Positions 31,549 to 42,248 of a stretch of DNA of 64,000 bases are shown piece after piece. The DNA is taken from contig JAOPGA020000585.1 in the NCBI GenBank assembly GCA_026419775.2, positions 28,023 through 92,022 of the forward strand, in the 5' to 3' direction. The notes beneath the pieces are model-generated. The model was not told the DNA's origin. It made no database searches and saw only the letters and a program-made list of their open reading frames with translations. Position numbers and translations under genes: made by a program. The stretch's first letter is position 1; every line of letters starts with the position of its first letter. This DNA comes from Acrasis kona (Eukaryota > Heterolobosea > Eutetramitea > Acrasida > Acrasidae).

Positions 31549-32502
31549 TTACTTTTTATTGGAAAGAACATTATACAATACGGAGAAGGACAAGAATGCA
31601 GAAACACCGCCAAACAGAAGGGATCCATAATAGATCCATTCATTATCATCTCTCACTTCCTGTTCCGACTTGTTGGTAATTAATTTAATGTTTCTAATCA
31701 CAAGCGCTGAATCTTCCTCAGACTTTCTACACACCTGACCAATGACAAGCACATTAGCATCCACAGGGATGGTCTTCTCCACAACAATAAAGTCACCTGT
31801 GGATTTTACTTTAATGGACACCAAATTTCCTTCCTTATCCGTTTCTGATCTGGTCTCGTTGACTTTGTGAGTGAGGTCGGAATCTCCGGACTTGACCTTT
31901 TGTGATAGCATCTCAACCTCTGTGGTTCCGGAGTTCATGATGAGTTTGCCGATGAACTTTTGGTCGTCATAGTAGGGTAGATCAGAACGAGGATCTGATT
32001 TGTATTCAGTTTTGGTGGATTGCTTTAACATGTACTTGAGTTTGTCTTGTAAACTTCTTAAAGTGTCCTTCTCAATTTCTATATAGTATGGGTCTTTGAT
32101 GGAATCAGTTAGGCAGAAGGGAACCATGTAAACAGCATCATGTACTAGTACGTCTCTGCTTGTTGATTTCTCGTGCTCTTTCTTGATTTTTGTTTGTTCG
32201 TCGACGACGGCGGTCTTGTGTGTAATTTCGTCGCGTCGGAGAAGATTAAATTCGTAGACTACACAGTCCACTGATCCGTTTAAGGTTTTGATTGGATTTA
32301 GGAGATGTTGTGTTGTTGCTTTTGCTTTTAATTTGACATACTCTCTTGTGTCAACTTTGTCGTAAGTGTATAATTGTTGAATTGTTGTTTCGGGTGTAAT
32401 GTCCAAGTTGGTTATGGTGTCGTTGTTTTTGTAGTGTTGATACATACCATAGGATGCCCAACCACCTACTATTGCTAATGCAGAGGTAATAACTTTGTCC
32501 AT
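31549..32502 (-). CDS. MUL1/MAPL-like GIDE-domain membrane protein lacking RING
   Basis: 317 aa, single exon. An N-terminal hydrophobic helix (about 5-25) and a second near 285-312 flank a soluble domain that fits the GIDE/BAM domain of MUL1: LNGSVDCVVYEFNLLRRDE, YYDDQKFIGKLI, EKTIPVDANVLVIGQVCRK and FLITNKSEQEV-like ending. In MUL1 a cytosolic RING finger follows the second helix; here the protein ends VLYNVLSNKK with no Cys/His pairs. So the membrane scaffold is present but ligase activity is not expected. Mitochondrial or peroxisomal outer membrane is the probable location. Confidence 0.75.
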   Translation of the reverse strand: MDKVITSALAIVGGWASYGMYQHYKNNDTITNLDITPETTIQQLYTYDKVDTREYVKLKAKATTQHLLNPIKTLNGSVDCVVYEFNLLRRDEITHKTAVVDEQTKIKKEHEKSTSRDVLVHDAVYMVPFCLTDSIKDPYYIEIEKDTLRSLQDKLKYMLKQSTKTEYKSDPRSDLPYYDDQKFIGKLIMNSGTTEVEMLSQKVKSGDSDLTHKVNETRSETDKEGNLVSIKVKSTGDFIVVEKTIPVDANVLVIGQVCRKSEEDSALVIRNIKLITNKSEQEVRDDNEWIYYGSLLFGGVSAFLSFSVLYNVLSNKK

Positions 32503-32859
32503 TTTGTTTCAAACTCTTAACTGTTCAGCTATCGAGGTTCTTTAATCCAGACCTTTTACAATGCAAACTGGAAAAGACAGGAAAAGCTGATTGGAACTTT
32601 TCGAAGACAAATACCAAGAAGATTAATCTTCCAAGAAGATGCGATTAAATGATGGCGTCAATTCATTTATACCAAATCATAATAAATGAATGAATTGTTT
32701 AAATGAAGCCAATGAAATTGAGTACATTACACCTTTCAACGTCCGTCCCCTGGAAATACTCAACAAAGTTTTACAGGAAAAATGATTTATATAAATAATG
32801 TTAAATTACATGTTACATGAGCTGTACAACCTTGAGGCAGGAAATAAATCAACTGCTCC
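32503..32859. other. Intergenic region, no gene seen
   Basis: 357 bp upstream of the MUL1-like start and downstream of the small gene at 32860. Contains near-repeated words around TTCATTTAT and AATAAATGAATG, consistent with 3' and 5' flanks. Nothing else is supported. Confidence 0.4.
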
Positions 32860-33271
32860 TCAATAATATTCCCAGGCTTGTTCAAGCATTTCCCTGGCGA
32901 GAGTAATGTTCTTTGCGTCATATCCTCCTGCGAACTCCTTAGCAGCGTTAGGTTTGTCAGAGACTCTAGACTTCTTGCCTCTTGCAGACTTCTCTTCCTC
33001 TAAGTCGGTTTGGTGGAAGGCTCTCTTGTTCATGTTCATGTATTTTTGATTTTCTTTCTGCAAAGTTGGTTTATCACTGCACTATTAAAAGAGTTTGTTG
33101 ATTGGGTATAATACTGATAGGGTGACCAAAATAGCTCACATTGATAGATCCGATGCTGTAAACTGATGGGTGATATGATGGAACACATTTTAATTGGATG
33201 ACAACAAGGCTCTGTTACACAATAATGATGACGAGCAGAAAAGCACGAATTGTAAATTATTTGATTACCAT
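32860..33271 (-). CDS. Small hidden spliced gene, 98-aa basic/acidic protein
   Basis: Reconstructed in three exons: 33271..33269 (only the ATG), 33211..33140 and 33081..32860, with introns of 57 and 58 nt; all junctions are GT..AG and phase 0. The product starts MSLVVIQLKCVPSYHPSVYS and ends LAREMLEQAWEYY; the middle is Lys/Arg/Glu rich (KRAFHQTDLEEEKSARGKKS). The last exon has clear coding character; the first two are inferred from frame continuity. No family is recognised. The introns are longer than the local norm. Confidence 0.5.
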
Positions 33272-33730
33272 GGTAGCCTGTCACCAGCAATTCACAACAG
33301 CAGATTATTCCTTGCCTTCACCAATAAACTTTGGTCCTTCATGATTCGTTGTCGCTTCATGTAATTGGAACTTTTTGAAGAAATTTCACCGACATGAAAA
33401 TAAATGTTATTCGGACGTGCGAACAGTTTCTCTGTATAATGTTATAAAGGCACCACTGAAATAGATGTAAAGGTCATTGTGCCGAATGAACATCATCCAA
33501 CTAAAAGTTGCGATGAAACTCTTAATTGATGGCGCAAGAGCCACAAACTCCTTTTATTTTGTAGATTGTGCAAAGAAAGTAAACAAATCATTTTAATCGA
33601 ACGCACATCACTGGACGTTTTTCAAGGTTGATAATAAAAAGTTTTCGCAACGTTGTTTTTATTGTTTACATCAAAGACCCACTAAATAGTTCTCGTTTCT
33701 ACTTTCTGCCGTTGCGTTTCCCTTAAAAAT
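33272..33730. other. Intergenic region, no gene seen
   Basis: About 460 bp between two small minus-strand genes. AT-rich; no motif or coding stretch that I can support. Confidence 0.35.
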
Positions 33731-33907
33731 TTAATGTTGTTTCCTCGCGGGGCTTGTTCCGTGGTGGTCGGCCTCCTTGATGTCTTTTGAATGGGCGTTT
33801 CTTCTTTGCATTGTGATGGGTTCAGGAACGTCTGTATTTTGTTCGTATAATTTATAAGCGCTGTAAAGGGCAATAGTGCTGAATCCAATCTTTCTTGTGA
33901 GGCACAT
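33731..33907 (-). CDS. Possible 58-aa small protein
   Basis: ATG at 33907 opens 58 codons. A short hydrophobic helix (KIGFSTIALYSAYKLYE) follows a basic start, then a polar tail rich in His, Arg and Lys. This pattern fits a small mitochondrial or ER membrane protein. There is no homology that I can name and no splice evidence, so it may be spurious. Confidence 0.35.
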   Translation of the reverse strand: MCLTRKIGFSTIALYSAYKLYEQNTDVPEPITMQRRNAHSKDIKEADHHGTSPARKQH

Positions 33908-34042
33908 CTTGTATGTTTGCTGAAGGTTGGGTGAAGTCAACCAAATTAAAAACGATTACTACCCGAAACAAAGGACATCTTGTTGACCAAGGGTTGAATT
34001 GTACATGAATGTTGGTGACAATGAATTTAATAGAGTTCATCT

Positions 34043-35763
34043 TTATATAACAATTTCTAGTTGCTCTCGTTGACGGGGAACGATACCTTTAAATTTCATG
34101 TACTGGCACAATTGTTCTGGCACTTCCGCTAATACACTCTCGGCTAATTTCTCTATAGGCTTACCAATAAATTGCTTATAAGGAACGAACTGAACAATAT
34201 CTCTTGTCATTTTCAAATTACCGTACGTCAAAGGCCTGTCATCTGCATCCAGTATATCCATGTTAGAGAAGTCAGCATTTCCTACACCAACAATAATAAT
34301 AGACAACGGCAAAGATGATGACAAGACAATCTCTCTTACAGTTTCGTTCATATCCGATATAACTCCATCGGTCAGGATCAAAAGGACTTGGTAACGCATA
34401 TCTCCACCAGAAGAGGCAAAATTAGACGCTGTATTTATAATCTGTCCAAAATTAGTTGGTCCGTGCAACACAACATTGCTGACTGCAGTTTGATAGGCGC
34501 TCATGATACCTGCAACTCCATTAACATATAGATATTTAGGATCAATACTACAAGGGAAGCAATGAGAAACAACATATTGGGGAGGTACTTTCGCACCGAA
34601 ACCAAAAACAGGATAAACATGTTTATTATCATAATAGTCAAGAATGTTGCTAATGGAATACAATGCACTTTGATATTGATTCATTTGGTAGGGATCCCTA
34701 AAATGTAAAGAAGAAGCACTCCTTGGGTCTCCGTTTGAAGCAGTAAAGTCAATTGCGACCATCAAGGATATTTCGACACCACCACGAATGTATTCAAGGA
34801 ACGAAAATGTACGTTGGTAATGAACGGTAGAATGTAAGAAACCAGAATTTTGATAATTCTTCTTTTTTTGTTTGTTTGGCTCTATGAGTGGTAAGGTTGC
34901 TGGTTGTTGTAATAATGCGTCAAGTGATGTGTAACATAATCCAATAAGCTCATGTCTTCCGCTCTTATTGTGGTCGTAGCATTCAAAACGTAGCATTCTA
35001 TGATTGTCTCCATTACACAACTTTTTGAAAAAAACATGTAAGTTTAAGATTTGATGGATGCTTACTTTTTGTGCAGTTATAATGAAGGGTCTAAAAGTAG
35101 TGTTTAATTTGTTTGGATACATTTCAGTTTTGTGAACTTCTTGATAATCTCCGCTCTCGGTGACGCGTGAAATTACAATAAATGGATCTATGTGTATTAG
35201 TGTTATGAAAGTGATGGAATGTACATACCTGACGAACCAAACCAATCTTTTTTATCTAATTTTGAAACGCTCAAGTTGAAAGTTACATCAGCTTGTACAT
35301 TAGAAACTTGTTCGCTTCTTATAATAATTTCTCCTCTTCTTTCGTTGGGATTTTGCTTCATTACAAGGGTTTGTGTGTACATTCCCCTATATGTGACAAT
35401 GTTGGCAAGAGGACATTCGTGCTCGCCAATTAAATCTTGTGCAGAGACATTTGTTGTTGCGAAATTGTCAATATCTAGGACGAGGAATTTACACTGTTGG
35501 TTTTCTGTAGATGTAAGCATTTCACAAAGATTAAAGGTCATACTCTCAAAGTAATAGGTCACAATAATCGACTTTACGAACTTTGGGTTTAAGTTATCTT
35601 TTATCATTTCGGTACGACCGACTTCGACCCATTCCGTCTGGGGATTGTCTCTCATATACATGACAATTTGAGGATCCGATTTTGATAAAACGTCCATATT
35701 TTTAAGTTTTCTGCATCCAAACGATAGCTCTAACCTGCTACAGAGGTCATCATTTAAACTCAT
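34043..35763 (-). CDS. Copine: two C2 domains plus von Willebrand A domain
   Basis: Three exons (35763..35229, 35187..35066, 35020..34043) with introns of 41 and 45 nt; 544 aa, typical for copines. Start chosen at MSLNDDLCSRLELSFGCR; the frame opens further upstream but without family sequence. The two C2 domains show SDPQIVMYM and SDPFIVISR type calcium loops, and KLCNGDNHRMLRFECYDHNK is rebuilt by removing the second intron. The vWA/copine domain has AIDFTASNGDP, HVYPVFGFGAKVPP and ILTDGVISDM. Copines bind phospholipid with Ca2+ and recruit partners to membranes. The 45-nt intron is a multiple of three without a stop, so retention would insert 15 residues. Confidence 0.93.
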
Positions 35764-36290
35764 TGTTTTGATGGATATTTTGTTGTAAAAGTTTGAATTA
35801 AAACAAACAAAAATAGTTGTCCGGACAACCATCATAGAAGGATCAAAGACACATCCAATTTCGATCTTTTAGAACTTGAATATTCATTGATGGTTTATCT
35901 AAAATGGATGTGTTTTATAACTTAAATAAACGAACATTTCATCTAGCAGACTCATTTGTTTATTATGTCTTATATACATTATTTATTCTACAAAGTTAGA
36001 TCGTTTGGGTCTGTCAGTTTTAAATTGGATCATTCCACAAGAGCAACATGAAACCTGAGACTGCCAACCTTGTTAATCTAGGTTGGTATATTCAATCATA
36101 AATTGTTTATTGTTTACTGTCTGTGCTTATCTATGTTTAAAGTTAGCGTGATCATGTTACCGGTATGGGTACTAAATAACTCCTCTACATCTCCAAGGAG
36201 GTGGAAAGGTAACCCGTGACTTGATGGCCATTCCTAAATTCACCGGGGTTGATAAAAAAAAGAAAAACACTCCGGGGTAGAGGGAAATAA
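35764..36290. promoter_or_regulatory. Divergent promoter region of copine and MFS genes
   Basis: 527 bp between two start codons. It contains a perfect 14-bp palindrome GTTGTCCGGACAAC at 35816-35829, 53 nt upstream of the copine ATG. The remainder is AT-rich without other clear structure; a GGAGGTGG patch near 36198 is not explained. Confidence 0.4.
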
Positions 36291-37841
36291 ATGTCTATCA
36301 ATACATCCAAGATAATAGAACAGAGCGACGTCATATCGATCGCACCAGGTGATACAGCCGCCGGCGATCTATACTATCAGAGTGAGCCTTACACACCTGC
36401 GATACAACCTGTGCAGAAAGTTCCAAAGACATGGACCGATAAATATATGGGATTAATTCAGAAAAGAGAAGGAATATCAAATGCAAACATGACAATGTTC
36501 TATATAGCCGTAATTGTTTTAATTGCAACATTCAACTTTATAAACTCTAGTAACCCATTTGTGCTCAAAAACTTTGCTAAGGTACCAAAGGCAGAGCAAG
36601 GACGTGCCACAGGTGATATATCGCTGTACTGCGAAATTGTTATTATAATATTAGGATGGGTATGGGGTGCAATGTCTGATGCTCTTGGCTCTCGTAAACC
36701 TTTGTTCATTATCGGCTTTACAATCACATCTATAGCAATGGCACTTGTTCCACTTGCTAATAGTTTCTATACCTTGTTGGCACTACGTATGTTTCTTAGT
36801 GTAGGTACTTCTGCTCTTATATCTGTTTATTTGGCAACTATTGCAGACTATACTGCCAGTGCAGATAGAGGCAAAGCGACTGGTCTGATGGGGATGTGCA
36901 TGAACATTGGGAGTTTAATAAATTCTTTTGTTATAGTCAACCTTCCTATATGGATCTCTGGTGACTCCAGAGGATACCTCACAACAGCTCAATCAGGCTA
37001 CATTACTTTCTCCATCATGTCTATACTTCTCTTGACCGCAGGTATATTTTCAATTGCGTTTCTTCATGATGGTGAGATGTTCAGAAAACAATTAAAAATG
37101 AAGAAAATGCAAAAATTGTCAGAGCCCCAAATTAATTTCTTCGCAAAGTTTTTCAAGAATTTGGCAGAAGCCATTACAGCCATGAAAGATCCAATTGTCG
37201 CATTAAGTTATCTGGCTGCTTTTGTAAGTCGCATGGATATTACTGTATCGTCCTTTAATTCTCTGTGGTTTATCAATGAATATGAAGAAACTGGAATATC
37301 GGGATCTGCTGCTTTGAGTAAGTACGGATTTGTTAGTGGTGTGTGCAGTTTTATAAGCATATTTACTGCTCCCTTGATGGGTGCACTTTCTGATAAGATT
37401 AGCAAAACTTTCTTGCTATGCTGCATTACTTTGTTTGCAGCCATGTCCTTTGGTAGTGTCCTGTTTATTCCCAACTTGCAAGGGTGGTGGGTCTATCCAT
37501 TCTTTGCAAGTATGAGTATATCCAGCGTTGGTGTTATGGTGTGCAGCAACATCCTCATTGCTCACGCTGCTCCCAAAGACGTCAGAGGATCAGTCATGGG
37601 TTTATACAACCTCTCTGGTGCATTTGGATTGGCAGTATCCAATAAAGTTGGTGGGATCCTTTTTGACAAGAACAAGAAGTATCCCTACTTGTTAATATCA
37701 AGTAGCACTCTATTCTTATTTTCAGTAGCAAGTTTAGCTGTCGTGTATCAAGTTTTCTTGTGGTTATTTAGGAGAAGTAAGAGGGATTCAACTTTAGATG
37801 ATATCAGTAACGAAAAAGAATGTTTGATTCAAAACAATTAA
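36291..37841 (+). CDS. Major facilitator superfamily transporter
   Basis: 516 aa, single exon. A cytosolic N terminus of about 65 residues precedes about 12 predicted helices. The first loop has the MFS signature region GAMSDALGSRKPLFIIGF; the fourth and fifth helices carry SVGTSALISVYLATIADYTASADRG; and a second A-like motif, APLMGALSDKISKTFLL, lies after helix 8. The substrate is not predictable; the central loop is short and charged. The C-terminal tail is acidic with an EKECLIQNN end. Stop is 25 nt from the convergent phosphatase. Confidence 0.88.
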   Translation: MSINTSKIIEQSDVISIAPGDTAAGDLYYQSEPYTPAIQPVQKVPKTWTDKYMGLIQKREGISNANMTMFYIAVIVLIATFNFINSSNPFVLKNFAKVPKAEQGRATGDISLYCEIVIIILGWVWGAMSDALGSRKPLFIIGFTITSIAMALVPLANSFYTLLALRMFLSVGTSALISVYLATIADYTASADRGKATGLMGMCMNIGSLINSFVIVNLPIWISGDSRGYLTTAQSGYITFSIMSILLLTAGIFSIAFLHDGEMFRKQLKMKKMQKLSEPQINFFAKFFKNLAEAITAMKDPIVALSYLAAFVSRMDITVSSFNSLWFINEYEETGISGSAALSKYGFVSGVCSFISIFTAPLMGALSDKISKTFLLCCITLFAAMSFGSVLFIPNLQGWWVYPFFASMSISSVGVMVCSNILIAHAAPKDVRGSVMGLYNLSGAFGLAVSNKVGGILFDKNKKYPYLLISSSTLFLFSVASLAVVYQVFLWLFRRSKRDSTLDDISNEKECLIQNN

Positions 37842-37866
37842 ATTATTATTCATACAACACAACTTT

Positions 37867-38805
37867 TTATTCTTTTACAATCTTAGCAACTGCAATAGTG
37901 ATGTCATCATATTTGCCTCCAGCGTGCCGAATCATATGGCTCTTTGCGTAGGCAGAAAAGGGTGTTTGATATTTGGTAGAGCAGGCAACAAGAAGGGTAT
38001 TTCTGAGTAGAAGAAAAGCGGTAAGCTCAATAATTTCTTGTTGGCTGACTGATGATTCATCTTCTTGGACTGCCTTTATTATTGTAAGTATTTGATCTGT
38101 GAAGAGATTGTCCCAAAGCCCATCTGTGGCGACGACTACATAATCTCCTTCTAAAAGTTCCAGATTTTGCCCTTGGTCGAACGAATCAGCTTTTTCTTTT
38201 GCCGAATCAAAAATGCTTTCGCCGTTACTTGGGATGGAGAGCTGATATGGGCAATTAAAGAAATGTGTTTGTTCTTGGGACTTGAATAGGATTTTTCCAT
38301 CTCTGACTACCATGATGGAACTGTCACCAAGGTTTGTGTATTGCATAAATAATTGGTCGGAGCCTTCTGGGTAGAACATGTTGGCAACGCTGACTGTGCA
38401 TCCGCCCGCCGGTATTAACTTTTCCGAAATGACTTTTTGATGGGCCTCTTCCAGAGCTGTTCTTGGGTCATCTATCAGTGAATCTTCAAGAGTTTTTTGT
38501 TTAGTATATTCCATTATCTTCCATGCGAATACAGATGGGTCTACGCCAACCTCTGTATACCCTCCAACTCCGTCGGCCATTCCGATCGAAGCAATCATTT
38601 TTTCTTTTCCAGAGTACTTGCTTGGGTCAGTTTCACAATAATATGCGTCCTCACCACAATCTGGTGTCCCATCTTCTTTTAGAATATTCGGCTTTTTGTA
38701 TTTGCCTTGATATGCAACACCCACTTTTACAGACAAGTCTCTCGCATACATACGTATGCCGTTGATCCTCACAGTGTTGAGCGTCCTCAAACCGAACCTG
38801 AGCAT
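37867..38805 (-). CDS. PPTC7: PPTC7/Ptc7-type mitochondrial PP2C phosphatase
   Basis: 312 aa, single exon. The start MLRFGLRTLNTVRINGIRMY is a likely mitochondrial presequence. PP2C/SpoIIE-like motifs with metal-binding Asp residues: GEDAYYCE, GMADGVGGY, GGCTVSVANM, NLGDSSIMVVRDG, VVATDGLWDN and KYDDITIAVAK. The PPTC7 family acts on mitochondrial proteins, including coenzyme Q synthesis factors. Length and motif order match the family. Confidence 0.93.
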   Translation of the reverse strand: MLRFGLRTLNTVRINGIRMYARDLSVKVGVAYQGKYKKPNILKEDGTPDCGEDAYYCETDPSKYSGKEKMIASIGMADGVGGYTEVGVDPSVFAWKIMEYTKQKTLEDSLIDDPRTALEEAHQKVISEKLIPAGGCTVSVANMFYPEGSDQLFMQYTNLGDSSIMVVRDGKILFKSQEQTHFFNCPYQLSIPSNGESIFDSAKEKADSFDQGQNLELLEGDYVVVATDGLWDNLFTDQILTIIKAVQEDESSVSQQEIIELTAFLLLRNTLLVACSTKYQTPFSAYAKSHMIRHAGGKYDDITIAVAKIVKE

Positions 38806-39041
38806 CGTGGATCGAATTCTGGAAATTTAACATACTTGTAAAGTGTGACTGTATCATCAAGCTTTAATTCTTACCACCAAAGAACAAATAGACCCTCTGA
38901 TAATCAAGTGTTGATCGGTCTTGGTTCAGGAATTTTGTTTTGTTCTGCTAACTTTTGTTTTAGTTAATCGATTCAAGATTTTCAAGAAGTGGAAAAACGA
39001 TGAAAACATTAATTTACAGTTCCGTAAACAATGAATTACTT

Positions 39042-39377
39042 TTATTTCTTGCTTTCATTTTTTAAAAAATAATCTTCGAAGTCACCCTCAACTACCTCGC
39101 TAACATCAAAGTAATCTTCCACATCCGGTAAAGATTCTTCTCGTTGTTTCACAAAATAGGTTATTGGATCATCACAAACTATTACTCCCAGCTGGTACTC
39201 GTTCAAAAAAATGTGTAGAATGTATCCTTGACTGTCTTTGTATATTTTTGTGACCAAAAAATATTTCTAGAAATGCCAAAGTCAGCGGATACCCACTTTC
39301 TGAAGCCTAGGACTTTCAAAGCTCTTCGTCGGTAGTACTTGTACCGAAATTGAAAATAACCTAATTCTTAGGTTCAT
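39042..39377 (-). CDS. Small spliced gene, about 101 aa, mitochondrial-like N terminus
   Basis: Proposed exons 39377..39297 and 39266..39042 with a 30-nt intron (GTGGGT donor, TTCTAG acceptor), phase 0. Product starts MNLRIRLFSISVQVLPTKSF, basic and amphipathic as in mitochondrial targeting, followed by KIYKDSQGYILHIFLNEYQ and an acidic C terminus. The second exon alone lacks an ATG, which is why splicing is needed. The donor is weak and the intron is the shortest proposed here. No family is recognised. Confidence 0.42.
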
Positions 39378-39549
39378 TTTTTAATTTGTACGGCTATTTT
39401 GTTAAAGGTTCAGTTGCGACCGGAGCTAGGTGCATACTATAGTAAACATGGAAGATTGCATATTATTTAAAGAGCATTCTATAATAAACATCACATAACC
39501 ATCAACTGATTTAAAACTCCTGTGTGATTGTAAACAATATTTGATAAAA

Positions 39550-40687
39550 ATGAGCAAGTTTGACGATATCAACATTGACGACTTTGACCTAGACGCTGAT
39601 TTGGTGGGAGAGGAGTTAGAGGGAACACTCCAAAACCTTGTTGAACAAGACAGCCTACAATGGATCTTTGTTGGTGGCAAGGGTGGTGTTGGTAAAACCA
39701 CAATCAGTTCATGCCTAGCCATACAGCTATCAAAGCACAGAGAAAGCGTCCTAATTATATCCACAGACCCCGCACACAACCTTAGTGATGCATTCGATCA
39801 AAAATTCTCAAAAGACCCAACTAAGGTTAACGGCTACCAAAACCTATTCGCGATGGAGATTGACCCTAATGTTGAATCTGAAGATTTTTTGGGAGGTTTA
39901 GGTGGCGATAATGGCACAATCAAGAACTTGATGAAGGACGTAGGAAGTTCCCTTCCCGGAATTGATGAGATATCAAGTTTCTTAGAAATCATGAAGTAAG
40001 TAATTATTTTTTAAAGCTCTAAATAGAGTAGGCATGTGAAACAAATGAAGTTTTCTGTTGTTGTGTTTGATACAGCCCCAACAGGTCACACCCTTCGCTT
40101 ATTATCTTTCCCAAGTACTTTAGAAAATGGACTTGGAAAGATCATGGGAATGGGCAACATTGGTTCAATGTTAACCCAAGTCTCAAACATGTTTGGTGCA
40201 GGTGCAGGTATCGATGCAAATGGCATGGAACAAAAAATGAACGAAAGCAAACAGCTCATCAATAACATTGCCCAACAGTTCAAGGATCCAGTATGTTACA
40301 AACAACAAAATCATGATTACTAACATTTTTTAGGAAAAAACTACTTTCGTCTGCGTGTGCATCCCAGAGTTCTTATCTGTGTATGAGACTGAACGTTTAG
40401 TACAAGAGCTTACAAAGTTTGAAATTGACACCCATAACGTTGTTGTAAACCAACTTGTCCTGAAGGATAGCAGCTGTCCAGAATGTGAAACATGCACTGC
40501 AAGAATGAAAATTCAAAAAAAGTACTTGAACCAGATCTTTGATTTGTACTCCTTGTTCCATGTTGTTCAGATGCCATTGTTGGGTGAGGAAGTGAGAGGA
40601 CCTGAGGCGCTTGAAAAGTTCGGTAAGAATTTGATGACACCTTATGATAAGGTTTACAAGAAGGATGCACTTGCAAAAGACCAATAA
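39550..40687 (+). CDS. GET3: GET3/TRC40 ATPase for tail-anchored protein insertion
   Basis: Three exons (39550..39995, 40032..40290, 40334..40687) with introns of 36 and 43 nt; 352 aa. The deviant Walker [11 protein letters not shown] (about 43-52), switch [17 protein letters not shown], switch [14 protein letters not shown], the methionine-rich client groove region ([19 protein letters not shown]), and the zinc CxxC of [13 protein letters not shown], which joins the homodimer, are all present. It delivers tail-anchored membrane proteins to the ER. Upstream frame from 39541 is not needed. Confidence 0.96.
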
Positions 40688-40705
40688 AATATTTATTGTA
40701 ACTAC

Positions 40706-42222
40706 ATGAATAATGTTGATGGTTTTGTGTGTTGGTATGATCTGAGTGAAAGTATACGAAGTTCGTCTTTGCACCATCTACATCAAAATAGATGTGAAAA
40801 GGGAGTATTGACTTTGCTTGATTGGTTACTGTATGTAGAAGGTGTGGAGGGCAAATTAAGAAATGAACAATTGGATGAGGAGTCAGAGGAGACGACATCT
40901 CAAAGGCGCTTTTGGACACCAAATGTGGAAGTATTAGAGGAAAGACCTAAATGGTAACTGTTGATTAGTCTTTGAATCTAACCGTTATAGGTTAGAGAAT
41001 TTTGAAAAGTTGATATTAATACCTGGTGTGTGCGTTCACATCATCAACGAAGTGTTACAAATGCCACAACCAGAACACATTGCGCCCTACCTTGAGCAAA
41101 AAATCACAACCCTGGAGGAAGATAATATAGAAAGGTAAAATAAGGTTGAACTCAAACTAACAAACATTCAGTTTATCTTCGCGCATTGACATTAATACCT
41201 TGAAAATCTACTTGAAAAGATTCAATGAAAAACAATCCCTGAAAAATAAACTTAATACAGAGCTTAATGATGAGCTCAATAATAACATGATTCAATCTTT
41301 TTACTCCATGTTACCAAACTTTAATAATGCTCTTGATTTCTCTAAGAATGACCATACTTCTAATGTAGTATTAGCAGGTAGAATGATATCTTCATGTATC
41401 AGGAACTTGTTAATTATTCATTTTGTAAATATTAGCTCAACCAGAGACACAACAAATGATACCTTCTTCTCAATCCATGCATCCACCGAAGCACTTATTG
41501 AAGAAAGAGATATTATTATTAAACAAGTTTTGCATACTATAGCTCTAGTTGATGTTTGTAACAGGGAAATGCATCGACTACATGTTTTTTCTGAGTCAGC
41601 CAAAAAATCAATTTTAGATTATAAGAATTATGATTTGGCCATGTTGCACTCAAACGCTCAAAATAAAAAAATAAAGCAATTAGAAGACTCTGTTAAACAT
41701 TGGCAAAAAGTTCTTCACTCTCATTTGTCTACTGACTTTTTAAAATCTCTTCGTTGGTTTAATTCTCGGGTCAAACGTTATATGGAGGTCAACGGAAGAA
41801 GTGTGGAATTATTAACAAGAGAAATTTTAGATTATGTCATGAGAAGTTACGGTGTTATTTCTAGTGCAGAAAAAAGCGAAAGAGAGTTTTTCAAGTCGCA
41901 GCAACGAGAGAGGCTTGCCTTCCAAACGACATTTAACCAACCATTGTTGAACAATCTTTGTGAATTCGAACAATTATACTTCAAGTGTCATACACAACAG
42001 AACAAGAATGTACACTTGTTGATACTTTATTTTGATGACTGTTATTTTGAACGTGCACTATCCTTTTATGATTCTGAACATCCATCACAGGCAGTCAAGA
42101 AGCCAGTTGTAAATAAAACAAAAAAGAAGAAGCAAGAGGAGAGCAAACATAAAGAGAAAGTTAAAATGGAGTACTTTGACAAGTTTTTGAGTTTTCAGGA
42201 CATGATGAGGCAAAGACAATAA
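40706..42222 (+). CDS. Conserved-looking protein of unknown function, 480 aa
   Basis: Three exons (40706..40953, 40991..41134, 41172..42222), introns of 37 nt each. ATG only 18 nt after the GET3 stop, so the two genes must overlap in their untranslated regions or share transcripts. Mostly helical with many polar residues; leucine-rich helices around IIKQVLHTIALVDVCNREMH and a segment ENFEKLILIPGVCVHIINEV. The C terminus is Lys-rich (KKKKQEESKHKEK). No catalytic motif or named domain is seen; not secreted and no membrane helix. A cytoskeletal or centrosomal scaffold is possible, but that is a guess. Confidence 0.7.
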
Positions 42223-42248
42223 AAAAGATTTTTACATTAAATTTCATT

